From NCBI GenBank assembly GCA_024529925.1, contig JAFEUB010000913.1, positions 275,001-339,000 of the forward strand: a DNA stretch of 64,000 nucleotides, in the 5' to 3' direction. Positions 11,503 through 23,095 of this stretch are shown one piece after another; within the stretch, counting starts at the first letter, position 1, and each line of letters begins with the position of its first letter. The position numbers were made by a program, and so were the translations under genes. Below the pieces are notes generated by a model. It saw only the letters and a list, made by a program, of their open reading frames with translations, was not told where the DNA came from and ran no database searches. This stretch comes from Ophthalmolycus amberensis. Lineage: Eukaryota; Chordata; Actinopteri; Perciformes; Zoarcidae.

Positions 11503-11800
11503 GAAAAGTGAAGCCGATGCTCAAGTGTCTTAAAGCTGCATTCTCTCTAGTGTCCACCAGGGGGCGACTCCTCTGGTTGTATAGAAGTCTATGAGAAAAT
11601 GACTCTACTTCTCTCTTGATTTATTCCCTCAGTAAACATTGTAAACATGAGTTTATGGTCTCAATCTCTAGTTTCAAGTCTTCTTCAATACAGCATGATG
11701 TTCATTTAGTACATGATGGTCCATTTAGAGTCAAACAGACCATAAAGCAGGGGATGCTTTAGGGCGGGGCTACACAGTGATTGACAGGTCACTTACCAGA
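11503..11800 (-). repeat. Dispersed repeat family A, copy 1 (inverted)
   Basis: About 300 bp that match, in reverse orientation and at high identity, the copy at 26101-26563. Shared landmarks are TTAAAGCTGCATTCTCTCTA, CACCAGGGGGCGACTCCTCT, a CATAAAGCAGGGGATGCTTT block and a GTGATTGACAGGT block near the end. It lacks the part of the family corresponding to 26101-26255. No coding capacity is seen. I recall similar sequence as common in teleost genomes but cannot name the family. Confidence 0.9.
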
Positions 11801-12402
11801 GCTGTACAATTGTATTTTACCGTTACTTCACTGTACACAGATGGATGACGATAAAGTCTGTCTTATCTCATCTAATCGCTCAAGTTCCGATACAAAGTAT
11901 TAGTTGTTTGTGTTCCACAGACAACTATCAATTAAATAATAATCATTCGTTGTTTCAGAGCCACTCAGGACTCTTTCAAATGATTGCGTTTTGTTTAATC
12001 AAAGCCCTCAGAATTTGGTGTAGTTGACTCTAGAAAAACATCGTCAGAAATGATTCATTGGTATCATCACAAATGATGATCATGTCCAATGAAAATGTAT
12101 TTTTCAGGAGTCAGCAGGAAGTCTGCCAGCTCAGCCAGACATTGACTTTGTGCTCACGCTCTATTGGCTCACGTCAGAGGAGCATATGGAATGACTTTCC
12201 ACACTCATTTTCCAAATACATCCAAGTGGTTAAACACTTTTTATTAATGATAACAACATGATCAACATGAGGCGCCATCCTCGTGACAAAAATTACATTT
12301 CTAACAGGATTGCAGCTACATTCTCAACACTGTTTAGAGACATGTTATTGCATTTTGACAGGATTTTACATTATGTGGCACAAACAGTATGATGAGGAGA
12401 AA
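11801..12402. other. Single-copy DNA, nothing supported
   Basis: Short open frames only, with no domain recognised. No repeat structure is apparent by eye. Confidence 0.5.

Positions 12403-12444
<42 letters not shown>
12403..12444. repeat. (CA)n microsatellite
   Basis: About 20 uninterrupted CA units. Confidence 0.96.
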
Positions 12445-12449
<5 letters not shown>

Positions 12450-13461
12450 GATCTAACCGCTCTTATCTTGTTGTTTCTGATGTGCTTGTACTTCCTTGCT
12501 TTTATCTTTTTGCTTCTTTTTATCTGTATTTGTTGTTCCCTGATCTCCGTAAAGCACTTTCTGACAGTCGCGTTTGATAAAAGCACTTCAGGAGTGAGTC
12601 GGCTCGGCTTGCAGAAGAGAACGAGGGAGGAGGGGGCGAGGAAGGGACAGAGAGGCGGATCAACGGGAGGACAACCGATCGAAGGGAAGAGCCGCACAGG
12701 AAACATAGAATCGGGAGCGATAGCACCATGGAGGAGCAACGAGTGAAGGAAGGACTTGGCTTGTTCTCTCTTCTGTCACTCTCCATGACTCCTGAAGTTC
12801 ATCTCAGCTATACAAAGGTTTGCAGTATCTTTTCCTCAATATCCCACAAAATAATTTAGTTTGTTATCCACGTAATCATGAACGAGGAAGTGTTATGGTG
12901 TGTTCACACCAAACGCGAGTAAACAGGCTGTTCTGTGAGAAACAGAAACAGCCTGGCATTCTGGAACCGAAGGGTTTTGCCTTTTCTACTAGACTGAAGT
13001 CTAAAGTCAATACTTCAGCATTAACTTTAGACTTAAGTCGAATGAAGACGTGCAAAGTTAAATTGACATGCTGCACTAGATTCAGTCGATAGATCTTCAT
13101 CAGACATTGAAATATCTAAAAGGCATTATTAACGTCGTTAGTTGAAAAGTCAAGACGTCGTCTTGGAAAGAGATCCGCTCGTCAACGTGCTTCCTCCTCA
13201 CAAGAGAGGTCAGGTTTCATTCGTTCAAACTATGAAGAGGTTTCCTGTCTACCTGCACCAAATATACAACTGTTTCAAACCTGCCCTGCAGTCCGTACTC
13301 TGGGAAAAAAACACATTTAAAGAAGTAAAACTCACATCCGTGGCACTTAATGTAACGGTCCAAACGCTCCGCTGGAGCTGATCAGTGTCTGACAGCCGGA
13401 GACGGCGCTGAGCTCCCAGGTGTCACCGCCGTGCGAATGTGGAAACCAGACGGTGCGAGAA

Positions 13462-13462
<1 letters not shown>
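12445..13462. other. Single-copy DNA with a purine-rich patch
   Basis: 12600-12760 is purine-rich and G-rich. The motif GTGTTCACACCAAACGCGAG at about 12901 resembles fragments seen in teleost DNA transposons, but the copy cannot be delimited. No gene is supported. Confidence 0.45.

Positions 13463-13517
<55 letters not shown>
13463..13517. repeat. (AC)n microsatellite
   Basis: About 27 AC units without interruption. Confidence 0.96.
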
Positions 13518-13518
<1 letters not shown>

Positions 13519-13882
13519 GTGAGGCGTCCGCAGACAGTCGTCCCTCGATACGATGCAAATTGGGGGGGAAATTACGAGGGGGAAAAACTTCATCAAGAGC
13601 CCGTTGAGAGTATCTTTGATGTCAGAAAATCGTTTTGTCGAGAGTCTTGAGCAGCACACTGGATGTCTCAGTGCCGAAGGAAACAAGGCAGAGAGTGATG
13701 CAAGTTAAGAGACTGTGAGCGGGCTGTTCATGTCTTGTTTGTCTTCATAAAACGAGGAAATGTGTGTCTGAAAGTGTGCGAAAGAGAGACAGATGCAAAC
13801 ATGAAGAAGTGACATGGATGACCCCTCATAAACTTTAATAGCCGGGAGAGAGCCAACCTTCATGCTCTGTCCCTTTCACTGA

Positions 13883-13883
<1 letters not shown>
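13518..13883. other. Single-copy DNA, nothing supported
   Basis: Ordinary sequence between two CA tracts. No coding or RNA feature is recognised. Confidence 0.5.

Positions 13884-13921
<38 letters not shown>
13884..13921. repeat. (CA)n microsatellite
   Basis: About 19 CA units. Confidence 0.95.
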
Positions 13922-13924
<3 letters not shown>

Positions 13925-14080
13925 CTCGGTCTCACACAGCTAATTAAGAACCGGTGATGGGCCTGTTTTGTTCTTGCTAATGCGTATTTTTTATTGCCCA
14001 TCCTCTTCCAAATCACATGCTTGGGCGAATTTAGCAGCACTTTACCAACGACCGCGCGGCCGTATGTTATGTGATTAAAG

Positions 14081-14094
14081 CCCCCCCCCCCCCC
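14081..14094. repeat. Poly-C run (14)
   Basis: Homopolymer of 14 C. It makes an apparent poly-Gly stretch in a minus-strand frame, which is not a gene. Confidence 0.95.
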
Positions 14095-16851
14095 GTCAAA
14101 ATAAAGCACGAGCAGAGATCACGATGAAGTTAATGAATGAAGTCGTTCCGCGGCGACGTCATCATTCTTTTCATGAGAGGTGAAGAGTTCTACGGCGGAG
14201 GACGATGAGACGTAATTGAATATATCTTATCACACGGAATTAACATATTAATGACACGCTGAAGATAACGATGATGTAGGATGTGAAATCATGCGTTTGT
14301 ACGTCATGTTTGAGTGTTTTTTAATATGACTGCAGCTATGATACGTGGGTTTCATACACACGACACATAACTATTGAATTTCCTCATTTGAGGAACGTCA
14401 ACATGTTTTTTCTTTCTCTTCAGCTGATTATTGGATTATTGGATTATTAACTGAGGATCTTCTTCTTGTTTTTGTTGTTTTCTTCTTCCTCTTCTAAAAT
14501 AAGTCAAAGTTCCCAAATGTTAAATGTTGTCTCACCGCAAGCAGCTGTGCAAGATTTGTAAATGATAATTACATATGATGATAATAATAACATATAACTT
14601 ATATGAAAGTTGTCAAATATTGGCAAATTGAGAACAGAATCAAAGAAGAAGTAAACAAGACCATGAATTTGACATTTAATATCAGATTTCGGTCACAGAC
14701 GCGTTTCAGTCGGTACGAAAAAATGTGAAAGTTTGACCCCGAGCTCAAATGTGATGACCTGTTGTCTCTGATCTCAGATACTAAATGTAGCATTAAAACA
14801 TAGAACATACATGCAAATATATTGCAGTTTTGTTCAAGGTTAATGACTTGAGTGTTTTTTAACCTGGACCCTATTTTACCGTGTTTCTGTGTTCAGGTGA
14901 CTGATGAGATCACGATTCTTTTGATTGGTCCAGTACTGAGGGAGAAAGCTGCAGATGGCAGCTGCTAAACGAGGGCAGTGATCCGCATCAACGTAACATT
15001 ACGTCCAATAAAAGTGCTTGTTTCTCCCAAAAAAAATTACTTTCATATTTTTGTGTCTATCATTTTCTGGCCATGTTAAATTTGTCGAAAATCATTTCAA
15101 TCAGGAGAGACTTGTTTTATAATTTAACAATGATTTATTATACAAGCTTCAAATATGCAAAGTGCAAAGTCTTTGGCGATTGGACTCCATCCGGAAGTAC
15201 TATCACCGAGGGGAGGGATACTGAGGTCCAACAGGCCTAATCCCCCCTGGAGTCCAGACACTGGTGGTGGTGGTGAAAGGAGTTGTTGCCATCTGATGAT
15301 GAATCAGGAGCCTGACTGTGATGCTGACTGGAGGCGACTGGGGTGGAGGCGGGTCGCATCTGCTTAACGCTGAAATGACAACTGACAGCAGCAGAGAGGA
15401 GAACACTATTTAAAGTTTGACAGCAACGAGCTGATTGGCTTAAGGAAACTGTGTGCCGAATCTGGTTGGTTGCTTAACCGTGCACGCCCCCAATCAGCTG
15501 ATAGAGTAATTACAAGGAGAGGAGAGACAGCGATCACAAGCCAATGTCTTCCTGACTGAACTTGCGCATGAGCTACATTTCAACTTTAAAGATGAGTTCA
15601 TCGCCTCCCTTCATATTCCAGCAGTAGCTTTCTAACAGGAAGTGTGACTTTCTGTTGACCGTCGCTTATCTCCTGCTGGAACAACGTTCCTCATGAGCTC
15701 TTCCTGTCAGTCGGGGACACTTTGGTCAATATGAAGCCGACAGTTCGTCATATCTGCCACATCGTCCAAAACAAGTTTGTGTTCTCACAGAGAACCTGGT
15801 TTCTTTGTGTGACGTCGTTGTCGTCTTTGAAATGTGAGGTCAGGGTTTGAACTCTCGTCCACAGTATGTGACGGTCTCGTGTCTTCTCTTATTAAGACAC
15901 TTGTATTTGAACATAATCGTTAAAAGTGCTTCATGAATAACTTGGCTTCTAACTCAGGATGAGGACGGGAGAGAAAGAACAAGTGACCCAATAAATAATG
16001 ACACTTATTACAACCGTTTGTTTTGCAAACATTTTAAAAATTCATCTGAAGAATCTTAGTTTGTGCAACAACAACTTCCTTTTTTTAAGCATTGCAGCAC
16101 TAGCAGTATGCTTTAAAGGGAATTCATTCTGCATGCCAGTATTTGAGGTTTATTGGTGTATGTGATGTTTGGACAGTGATTTATTCAAAGCGTCTGTGTG
16201 GGGAGTAACATGTTTTTCACTGCTCAAAGTGTGGGCTTTACAGGACTACCCTGAAGGCATATTAACACGAATGATTCATCTGGAGGATTCGGGTTGCAGC
16301 CTTTTTTTTCCCCCAGGATTGTATTTTCGTGTAAAATTGTCCCTTCTGGGCCTCTGTCTCAGGCCCATATGTTTCATCATCTGCTCCATGTTGGTGTGAG
16401 ATGAAACCATTCGCATATACAGTCATTAACACACGACTCTCTGTCCTTTATAGAGATCATTTCATTTTGCAGGCTGTACTGTGTTGCTTTTATTTCATTT
16501 CACCTCCTTTGGTCATCTCGACATAATGCTTTCTAACTAACGTTGGTGCCATTAGAGGGTAAATAGCCATCAGCTGTTATTCTAAAAGAGGTTAAACCTG
16601 TTATTTTACTTTAAATGACTGAGTGATGCCTTGAGCGAGGCTCTAAAGAGACTCCAGTGGACCGCTTTCAAAATAAGAGTTGGAAGTAAAGCTAATGTAA
16701 AATAACAATAAAAAAACTGATGTAAAACTGAGACAAAGTACTTCATCTTTAAAATAACATCACCATTTAGGCAAAAAAAAAAAAGAAACAATAATTCACT
16801 TCTAAAGCTACACAGCCGTCTGTGTCTGTATTTAGTCTCCAATAGAATCAA
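14095..16851. other. Mostly single-copy DNA, no supported gene
   Basis: AT-rich DNA with TAAT-type motifs around 14210-14260 and 14570-14600. A GC-richer block at 15150-15500 contains a short GGT run (15261-15276). Its sharp change in composition makes it a possible unnamed interspersed repeat. A 12-A run lies at 16772. No protein or RNA gene is recognised. Confidence 0.45.
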
Positions 16852-16875
16852 ATCACGGTTCATATGAACCGTGAT
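16852..16875. repeat. 24-bp perfect palindrome
   Basis: The sequence from ATCACGG to CCGTGAT with core GGTTCATATGAACC reads identically on both strands, with no loop. The next flanking pair (A and A) does not match, so the palindrome ends exactly here. Confidence 0.97.
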
Positions 16876-16939
16876 ATTTTTCGTGCGTTTTCCTGTGAAA
16901 TCCAGCAACACTCAGTTAGTTTCAGGCAACAAAACTACT

Positions 16940-17115
16940 TAGTATCGCTGTTCGTTGGGTCCATCCACCCGCCCTGTGTGTGCTTTTGCTGTCTTTATAC
17001 TTCATGATTACGTGAATAACATACACAATTATTTTGTGGAATATGTACAAATTGCGGCGCATTCTTCTTCTTCTTTGCTACGAGTGCCGGATGAGACCAG
17101 CCTGTTGAAGCGTGT
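16940..17115 (+). repeat. Dispersed repeat family B, partial copy
   Basis: Shares the block running from GGGTCCATCCACC through TTCATGATTACGTGAATAAC and TTTTGTGGAATATGTACAAA to the CTACGAGTGCCGGATGAGA end with copies at 47560-47725 and 53460-53635. Only the right half of the family is present. No coding capacity is seen. Confidence 0.75.
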
Positions 17116-17509
17116 CCTGTACATTCTGTCCAGTGCTGCTATAGTGTGTAAGGGATGCAGACAAAACTGCAAAGTTGCTACTTCTTTGAAAAATTGCTGA
17201 CCCAGCAGAAGCACTCCTTACCGTCGGTCTGGGTTTGTTCTCCTCTGGAGCTGGTGGGGGCAAGTGGTTTGAGTTGGGACTGAGGTTGGAACATCTGTTC
17301 ACATCTGCCAGCATTGCTGCTCATCTCTTGCTGAGCAGAGTGTCTTCAAAGTGCGTTAAAGTGAAGATCATCATTATAAAGATCCCTAAAGATGTCTGAT
17401 GGAGATCATTTTAACGACTGGATGATCTGAAAGCTATTGTTAACTTTAATAAAAAATAAACGTTATATTTACTAACACTGTCACTACACCCTGACAGTAG
17501 TACATAAAA
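17116..17509. other. Single-copy DNA, nothing supported
   Basis: Short sequence between a family B copy and a foldback element. No gene is recognised. Confidence 0.5.
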
Positions 17510-17990
17510 CAGATAGTCTTTGAAAACCAGGTTCCTCTGCTTCCTTCTAGTGCTCGCAATGGCATTCGCAGGAAAAACAACCAATCAGAGCCGAGGAGTC
17601 TCGAACGCAGCCGTCAGTCAGCTCGTGAAGCTCAGTTAACGCCGAATATTAGTCCAGATTATGTTCCTGCTTTGACTATTTCTCTCCTTGAGATGTTTTC
17701 AGAAACATACTTTAATGTAAAATGAGAACATTTACAGCTAAACAGTTCACTAAAATACGTCTCTGAAAACAATTGACAGGAGAAACAGTCAACGCAGGAA
17801 CATAATATTGATTTAGATTTGATCAGCGCCGCCTACTTTGACAGTTTAATTGGAGTTGAGTGATCGACAGCTGCGTTAGAGACTCCTTTGCTCTGGTTGG
17901 TTGTTTTACTTCGAGCGCTGGAATCCTCCGAACGCCATCGGGAGCACGAAGAGGAGGCAGAGAAACCTGATTCTAATATAGTGACAGTCT
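17510..17990. mobile_element. Foldback (long inverted repeat) MITE-like element
   Basis: The left half (about 17528-17717) and the reverse complement of the right half (about 17748-17967) share landmarks in the same order. These are CAGGTT(C/T)CTCTGC, a GTGCTC..ATGGC.TTCG block, AAAACAACCAA.CAGAGC, GGAGTCTC.AACGCAGC, ATTATGTTCCTGC.TTGACT and GTTTTCAGA.AC.TA. The two arms flank a loop of about 30 bp near 17718-17747. Identity between arms is imperfect, and insertions occur in the right arm. No open frame is present, so it is a non-autonomous foldback element. Exact termini and target duplication could not be fixed by eye. Confidence 0.8.
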
Positions 17991-19660
17991 GAGCAAATGT
18001 GACAAAGTTACCAATTGCAGCTTTAAGCTCCCGGTTGTGTGTTTCTTTCTGCTAATTTCACAGAAGACTTGGAGCCGCTACAAATGGACTTCATTCCAAA
18101 GATGCACAATCAAATCAGCGGTGTTGGACTTTCTCTGCACGATGCATAATGCAGTTGGCGCTCGCTGTCACTCAAAGTGAATCCCTGTCAACCTCTGTAA
18201 TTGTTTTGGTCTGGATCCAAGCGGGGCTGCTCGCTGCTGTTGTCATGAGCCCGAATGGACCGAGCTGAAGGTGAAAAACACTGCAGGGTTTGAAACAACG
18301 GCTCTAACAAGCATGGCCTCCAGATATCAAACACTCAGCAGGGACCAGACCGGGTTTGTTAACACAGCAACATGGGACATGAGATGATTCTTTCATGGGT
18401 GAAATCGTTTCATTTATGCCTTTTATTACTCGGCAACATTGACGCATGAAGCAAACCCTGGAGCCACGATTGTTTAAAATATGAACATATTTATGGACCA
18501 CTTCTTTCTGCCATATGAACACAAGTAATACGGCGGATCGGGACTTTATCGAAGACCTTTCATCTCTTCCTCATTCCGTAGTTGAGCGATTCACCTGCAC
18601 TAGAAAAACTGTTATTTTGATTCTAATGCAACATTTTGACTTCTGTTTCAGTTCTATTTGTTTCAGTTTCGTCTTATTTGCTGTTTCAATGTGAATTTCC
18701 TTCCAGAACATTTCTGGACGAAAGAATGAAATGTCAGACGTTGGTTACGTCCAATTAACATTTAAGGTTCATTAGCTAATTGGCTGCTGATCCCTCACAC
18801 GGTTTGTTACACAGAAACCATCTGAGAAGCCGTCATTGGAAAGTCTTTGGAAAAAGGGGAGGGACTTTCACAACTTAATTAGCAGGTGATTGGATGAATC
18901 ATCTGTCAATCAAACTCTTGCCGAAGTCAGTCAGGAGAAGAGCGACATCTTCTCCATCAAGAAAAACCTTCAGTGTCGTTCTTTGTAACCAGGATGCATT
19001 GCGCTCGAGCTTCTGTCGATGTCGCCTCAACATGCGACTCCAGCTCACTGAAGAAACGAGGAAACTGCAAACTCTGCTGTACATGCACCTTCTCTCTCTC
19101 CAGCACACACTCCAGAGTCCCTACACACACACGCACACACACTGCAGCACTGGCTCTCCAAATGAGCTACCCTTTAGTGTTTGCTCCAGTCGGTGTTTGC
19201 TCTCGGCAGCTCAGGTTCTGGATGGTCCCGGGCGGCCATTTTATCCCCCTCTCTCCGCAACACTTCTTCGGTCGTATACTCAATTAAATAGGGATGAGTG
19301 TCCGAGTCAGCCGTATTACTGTATCTACGTGCACGTCTAATATACAGTCTATAACAATGACTCAATGCACACCGGTCCACCCGAAGCCAGACGCATCAAT
19401 GTTCCCTCCGTTCTGCATCCTCTTGCTGTTGTTGGAGCTTATGGGCGTAAACGCTCACTCACACACTACACTCACACACAGCAACACACAAGTGCACAGA
19501 GAGGCATAGATCTGCATTACAGGTGCACTTCAGACATGCACAACTCGCATTGAAGCACACACTGACATCCTTGGTTTAGTCAACTAATGCATGCACACGT
19601 TCTGGGCTGCTATGAACGCTGGACACGTTAAAGGTAGCTCAAAAAACACACGTTAATGAT

Positions 19661-19661
<1 letters not shown>
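17991..19661. other. Single-copy DNA; short CA-rich patches and a family A scrap
   Basis: No supported gene. A short CA patch is at 19122-19142. At about 19322-19352 the sequence ACGTGCACGTCTAATATACA followed by GTCTATA is the reverse complement of the start of family A (ATAGACTGTATATAAGAAGT at 26101), so it is probably a small fragment. The open frame of 148 codons at 18894-19340 crosses the CA patch and shows no recognisable domain. Confidence 0.45.

Positions 19662-19699
<38 letters not shown>
19662..19699. repeat. (CA)n microsatellite
   Basis: About 19 CA units; CA-rich sequence continues loosely to 19750. Confidence 0.95.
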
Positions 19700-19704
<5 letters not shown>

Positions 19705-21396
19705 ACTATCAAAAGCACACACTGATATGCAAACCATGTGCACACAACATAAACGCGTAAATACACATTCTGAATGTCAAATTGCACAAATATGCCACAA
19801 AACTGAAAACACTCCAGGCTTAAACACACACACACAGTGTGTTGATTGGCATTGGCTGCGGCATCGCTGACAGCCACCGCCGTTTCATTTGCATAAAGCA
19901 AAGGGACGCTGCACCTTCCCCTCACTCTGCTCCAGCGGAGGATGATTGGCAGCGGCTCTGCTGTTACTGAATTCAAAAGGAGCCGCTGGCCCCGACAGCT
20001 CTGAGGGCTACAAAGCTCCACTCAATTTCACCTTTTGCTTAGATCCAATTTTTTTGACTGACATTTCTGAACGTGTCCCACACCTGGTGTCAGTTTGACG
20101 GATGCATCCTGAGATGACTCGGCAAAAGGTCTCCACATAATGTAAGTTCTGATGCCTGCTGCATTGTCTATACTGCCCTTAAAGTACACATTAAGTACTT
20201 TAAGGTACCTTGGTGAAGTACCTTTTACCATTTGTACTTTCATGAGGACAATTATATTCACCAAGTGACCAACAACCTTTTAATAAAGAAAACATGACAC
20301 ATTAAGGAACGTTGAGAAAATGCACTGATGGAAAGTGACAGAAGGAATGTGAGGCAAATCATTTGGAGCTCTTCCCACATCCACACCTGTGCACATCTGG
20401 CCATTCGCTGTGGAAATGCATGCACGAGTGTCGCATTGCCAATTTGGGCAATGCACAAAAGTTGGTAAACACAGATCCAACCTCTGTCTGAATGTTTTTA
20501 CCCCTTTCATTTAGTGTCAACGGAAGACTGATGGAGCTTTTTAGCATCTTTAGAAACGCTGAGTTTGTTTGGGGCCAAAATAATTGATTGGACGGGTTTA
20601 TTACTGTCAGGAGTTCCACATGCTTTGAAAGAAGATTACCATCCCTGCCTTTAAGAAAGTAGTTTTGTTGCCTAAATCGCAGTCGTTTCACAAAGTGAAG
20701 TGCAAGTCGTTGTGTGTTTGAAGAAGCCTGGTAAGATGTGAAGCGTATTTCTGGTTCAGAAACGTCCACATTAAACGTATCCCGCGGTTTCACAAACACA
20801 AGGAAAACCTTTTCTCTGCCGCCTGGGTTGAGGAGGAAACTATAACCCACATGTCAGAGGTATTTATACACTCAGAAGAGGAAGGAAAGAAATAAAGTCC
20901 TCCGTCTCACAACAGCCTGGTAGCTTGTTTGTGAAAATTACAATTTGTTTCTGTTGCTCAAAGATTAACAAAGACTTTTCAATTGGGACCGGCGGTATTC
21001 CCAATGACTGTTGTGTTGGAGATAACACAACTTTCAAAAAAACTGCAGAAATGAGTAAAACACATGTTTCCACTGCATTGAGAAACAAAACAAAACTCGA
21101 CATTCTTCCCTCTTTAGTCATGAGCTGAAATCCCACCTCGCAGCCCATTTCATCTCCTCCTTCCTGCCCCCTTCTGTCTCAGTAATATGAAAAAAAGAGA
21201 AAAGAAAACAATAATCCAATAAACTAAGACTTCCTAAATTGACTGACACGGTGTGAAAGTGCGTTTATATATTTATTTCTAAGCGTTACATCACTTCTCG
21301 GAGCCCCGCGGGCGGCTCGATTAGCATAATAATTAAGCCGGAGCTGTAATGCACAGTTTGTTCCTACATCGCTGCACACTGCAGTTGGTTTTGAAG
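19700..21396. other. Single-copy DNA, nothing supported
   Basis: Several short frames on the minus strand (up to 163 codons at 20359-20850) have no recognisable domain and low plausibility. A TAATTA-type AT-rich cluster sits at about 21318-21352. No RNA gene is seen. Confidence 0.45.
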
Positions 21397-21418
21397 TGTG
21401 TGTGTGTGTGTGTGTGAG
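21397..21418. repeat. (GT)n microsatellite
   Basis: About 11 GT units. Confidence 0.9.
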
Positions 21419-21453
21419 ACTGGTTATCAGCAGTGAGACTTCTCACTTTCTCA

Positions 21454-21460
<7 letters not shown>

Positions 21461-21489
<29 letters not shown>
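21461..21489. repeat. (GA)n microsatellite
   Basis: About 14 GA units. A complementary CT-rich tract follows at 21572-21610, so the two could pair into a hairpin. Confidence 0.95.
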
Positions 21490-21491
<2 letters not shown>

Positions 21492-21571
21492 TGTAAATTG
21501 GGAAAACTTTCATTATGAAATTGAGAATGAGGATTCAATCAGACCTAATTTAAAAACTAATGTTTCTCTTC

Positions 21572-21610
21572 TCCTCTCTCTCTCTCGCTCTCTCTCTCTC
21601 CTCTGTCTCT
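21572..21610. repeat. (CT)n-rich tract
   Basis: Imperfect CT repeats with one CG and a few CC interruptions. They are complementary to the GA tract about 85 bp upstream. Confidence 0.9.
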
Positions 21611-21827
21611 ATCAGGGATGTTTGCTTGGATTGACATGATTTATAGTGAACTGCAATGAGAGCATAATGATGTCCTCAGTGATGAATTGATTAGCATTTA
21701 AATAGCTGTGAGAGCGCAGTGCAGTGGAAACCCGGACTGCTGCAGGTTAAAGGTCAGAGTGTGTTACATGACCGTCATAAGGAAGAGGAGGACTGTGCAG
21801 TGTTAAGAGTTTTGACTGACCCTGCTT

Positions 21828-22250
21828 CTTATTACCAGTTCCTGGCCCAGGATCATGCTCGGTTGGGAAATAGTCCTGAAATGAAATCCATAGGTTTTGT
21901 GTGCAGGGACACAAATTGTCTGTTTTGTTCTTGTCGCTGAGCACGAAAATAAAGCCAATGGAAAGTCAACTAGGATCCTTATTGTGGTTTTATGGTCGTG
22001 TTTTTGTTGCTTAAACCTAACTGTTTGTAGTTATCTTGAGGCCAACCATGATGTTTTTCCTTCACCTGACTAAGTGGTTTGTTGCTTTAACATCACTTTC
22101 CTGTCTCACGTAATGTCGTCCCTGCAAAAAAAGTTGTGCTGAGGGACGAGAAAAAAAACGGACAGTTTATGTCCCTGTACACGAAACCAACAGAGTGCAT
22201 TTTCATGACTATTCCAAGAACTGTTGTGTTGTGCTCCCTGGTAGTATAGA
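21828..22250. mobile_element. Foldback MITE-like element, about 420 bp
   Basis: The left arm (about 21863-21944) and the reverse complement of the right arm (about 22136-22215) align over about 80 bp. Shared landmarks are ATAGTC.TGAAA, GGTTT.GTGT.CAGGGACA, AA.TGTC.GTTTT and a GTC.CT.AGCAC end. Weaker pairing continues outward (TATTACCAG against TACTACCAG). The interior is about 190 bp of AT-rich DNA without an open frame. Termini are approximate. Confidence 0.65.
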
Positions 22251-22335
22251 TGATGAAGAAAAGATGATGCTTCACCTGTAAACTCCCGATGAGTGTCGGG
22301 TGTAGTTGACGATAAAGATATTATCTTTCATCTTA

Positions 22336-22661
22336 TCCATTGAACTGTTGGCCGTGGGGATGCATCCATATTATTTGCCGAGGGAGTTCACGTCCGCCAT
22401 TGTTGTGGCTGTGTACGTCCCCCCATCAGCTGACGCAGAGAAAGCAGTGGACACCATCCACTCCACTGTGTCTGGATTGCAGAGTCAACCTCCAGGTGCG
22501 TTTTTGACTATTACGGGAGACTTTAATCACACCACCCTAGATAAAGCCCTGCCAACTTTCCACCAATATGTTGACTGCCCCACTCGGAACAATAAAACTC
22601 TGGACCTTCTGTATGCTAATGCTAAGGATGCATACAGTGCCACTGCCCTACACCCAGGTAT
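22336..22661 (+). pseudogene. LINE endonuclease domain fragment (copy 1)
   Basis: This is the C-terminal part of the LINE endonuclease, which nicks target DNA to prime reverse transcription. Visible motifs are YYLPREFTSAIVVAVYVPPS at the start and TITGDFNH in the middle, with the catalytic GDFN. The segment ends with NKTLDLLYANAKDAYS. After about 22660 the frame changes abruptly, and the expected SDH-type catalytic motif that should follow is absent, which points to an internal deletion. The N-terminal half of the domain is missing because of 5' truncation. It is not functional as an endonuclease. The alternative reading, an unrelated frame, is unlikely given the motif order and the neighbouring reverse transcriptase. 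Confidence 0.85.
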
Positions 22662-23095
22662 GTTCCTCTGGTGCAGAGGCTGCCTGTGACCACCAGGACT
22701 GTGAGGAGGTGGTCTCAGGAGGCTATCGACGCCCTGCAGGACTGCTTTGAGTCTACGGATTGGGGTGTGCTGTGTGGACCACATGGGGAAGACCTCAACA
22801 GCATGACGGACTGTATCACTGAATACATTAAATTCTGTGAACAATCCGTCATACCATCCCGGACTGTACACTGCTTCCCCAACAACAAGCCATAGATCAC
22901 CAGTGACCTGAAAGTTCTTCTTAACAAGAATAAAGCAGCTTTCAGGTCTGGGGACAGGGACGCGCTCAGGACAGTCCAGCGTGACCTGAGGATGAAGCTC
23001 AGGGAGTGCAAGGACACCTACAGGAGGAAGCTGGAGGCCAAACTCCAGCAGAACAACGTGAAGGAGGTGTGGACAGGGATGAAGGGATCAAGGTT
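22662..23095 (+). pseudogene. LINE linker region between endonuclease and RT (copy 1)
   Basis: The frame reads VPLVQRLPVTTRTVRRWSQE and continues to TVHCFPNNKP, where a TAG stop replaces the usual codon at about 22893-22895. The same frame resumes with ITSDLKVLLNKNKAAFRSGD and YRRKLEAKLQQNNVKEVWTG. Near 23090-23110 the frame shifts by an indel. The linker joins the endonuclease and polymerase domains in one polypeptide in intact relatives. The stop and shift make this copy defective. Confidence 0.8.

Noticed and set aside
18894..19340. 148-codon plus-strand gene
   Set aside because: It crosses a CA-rich patch, overlaps open frames on the other strand and shows no domain.
20359..20850. 163-codon minus-strand gene
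   Set aside because: No recognisable domain, no splice or promoter support, and length is within chance expectation for a 64-kb window.
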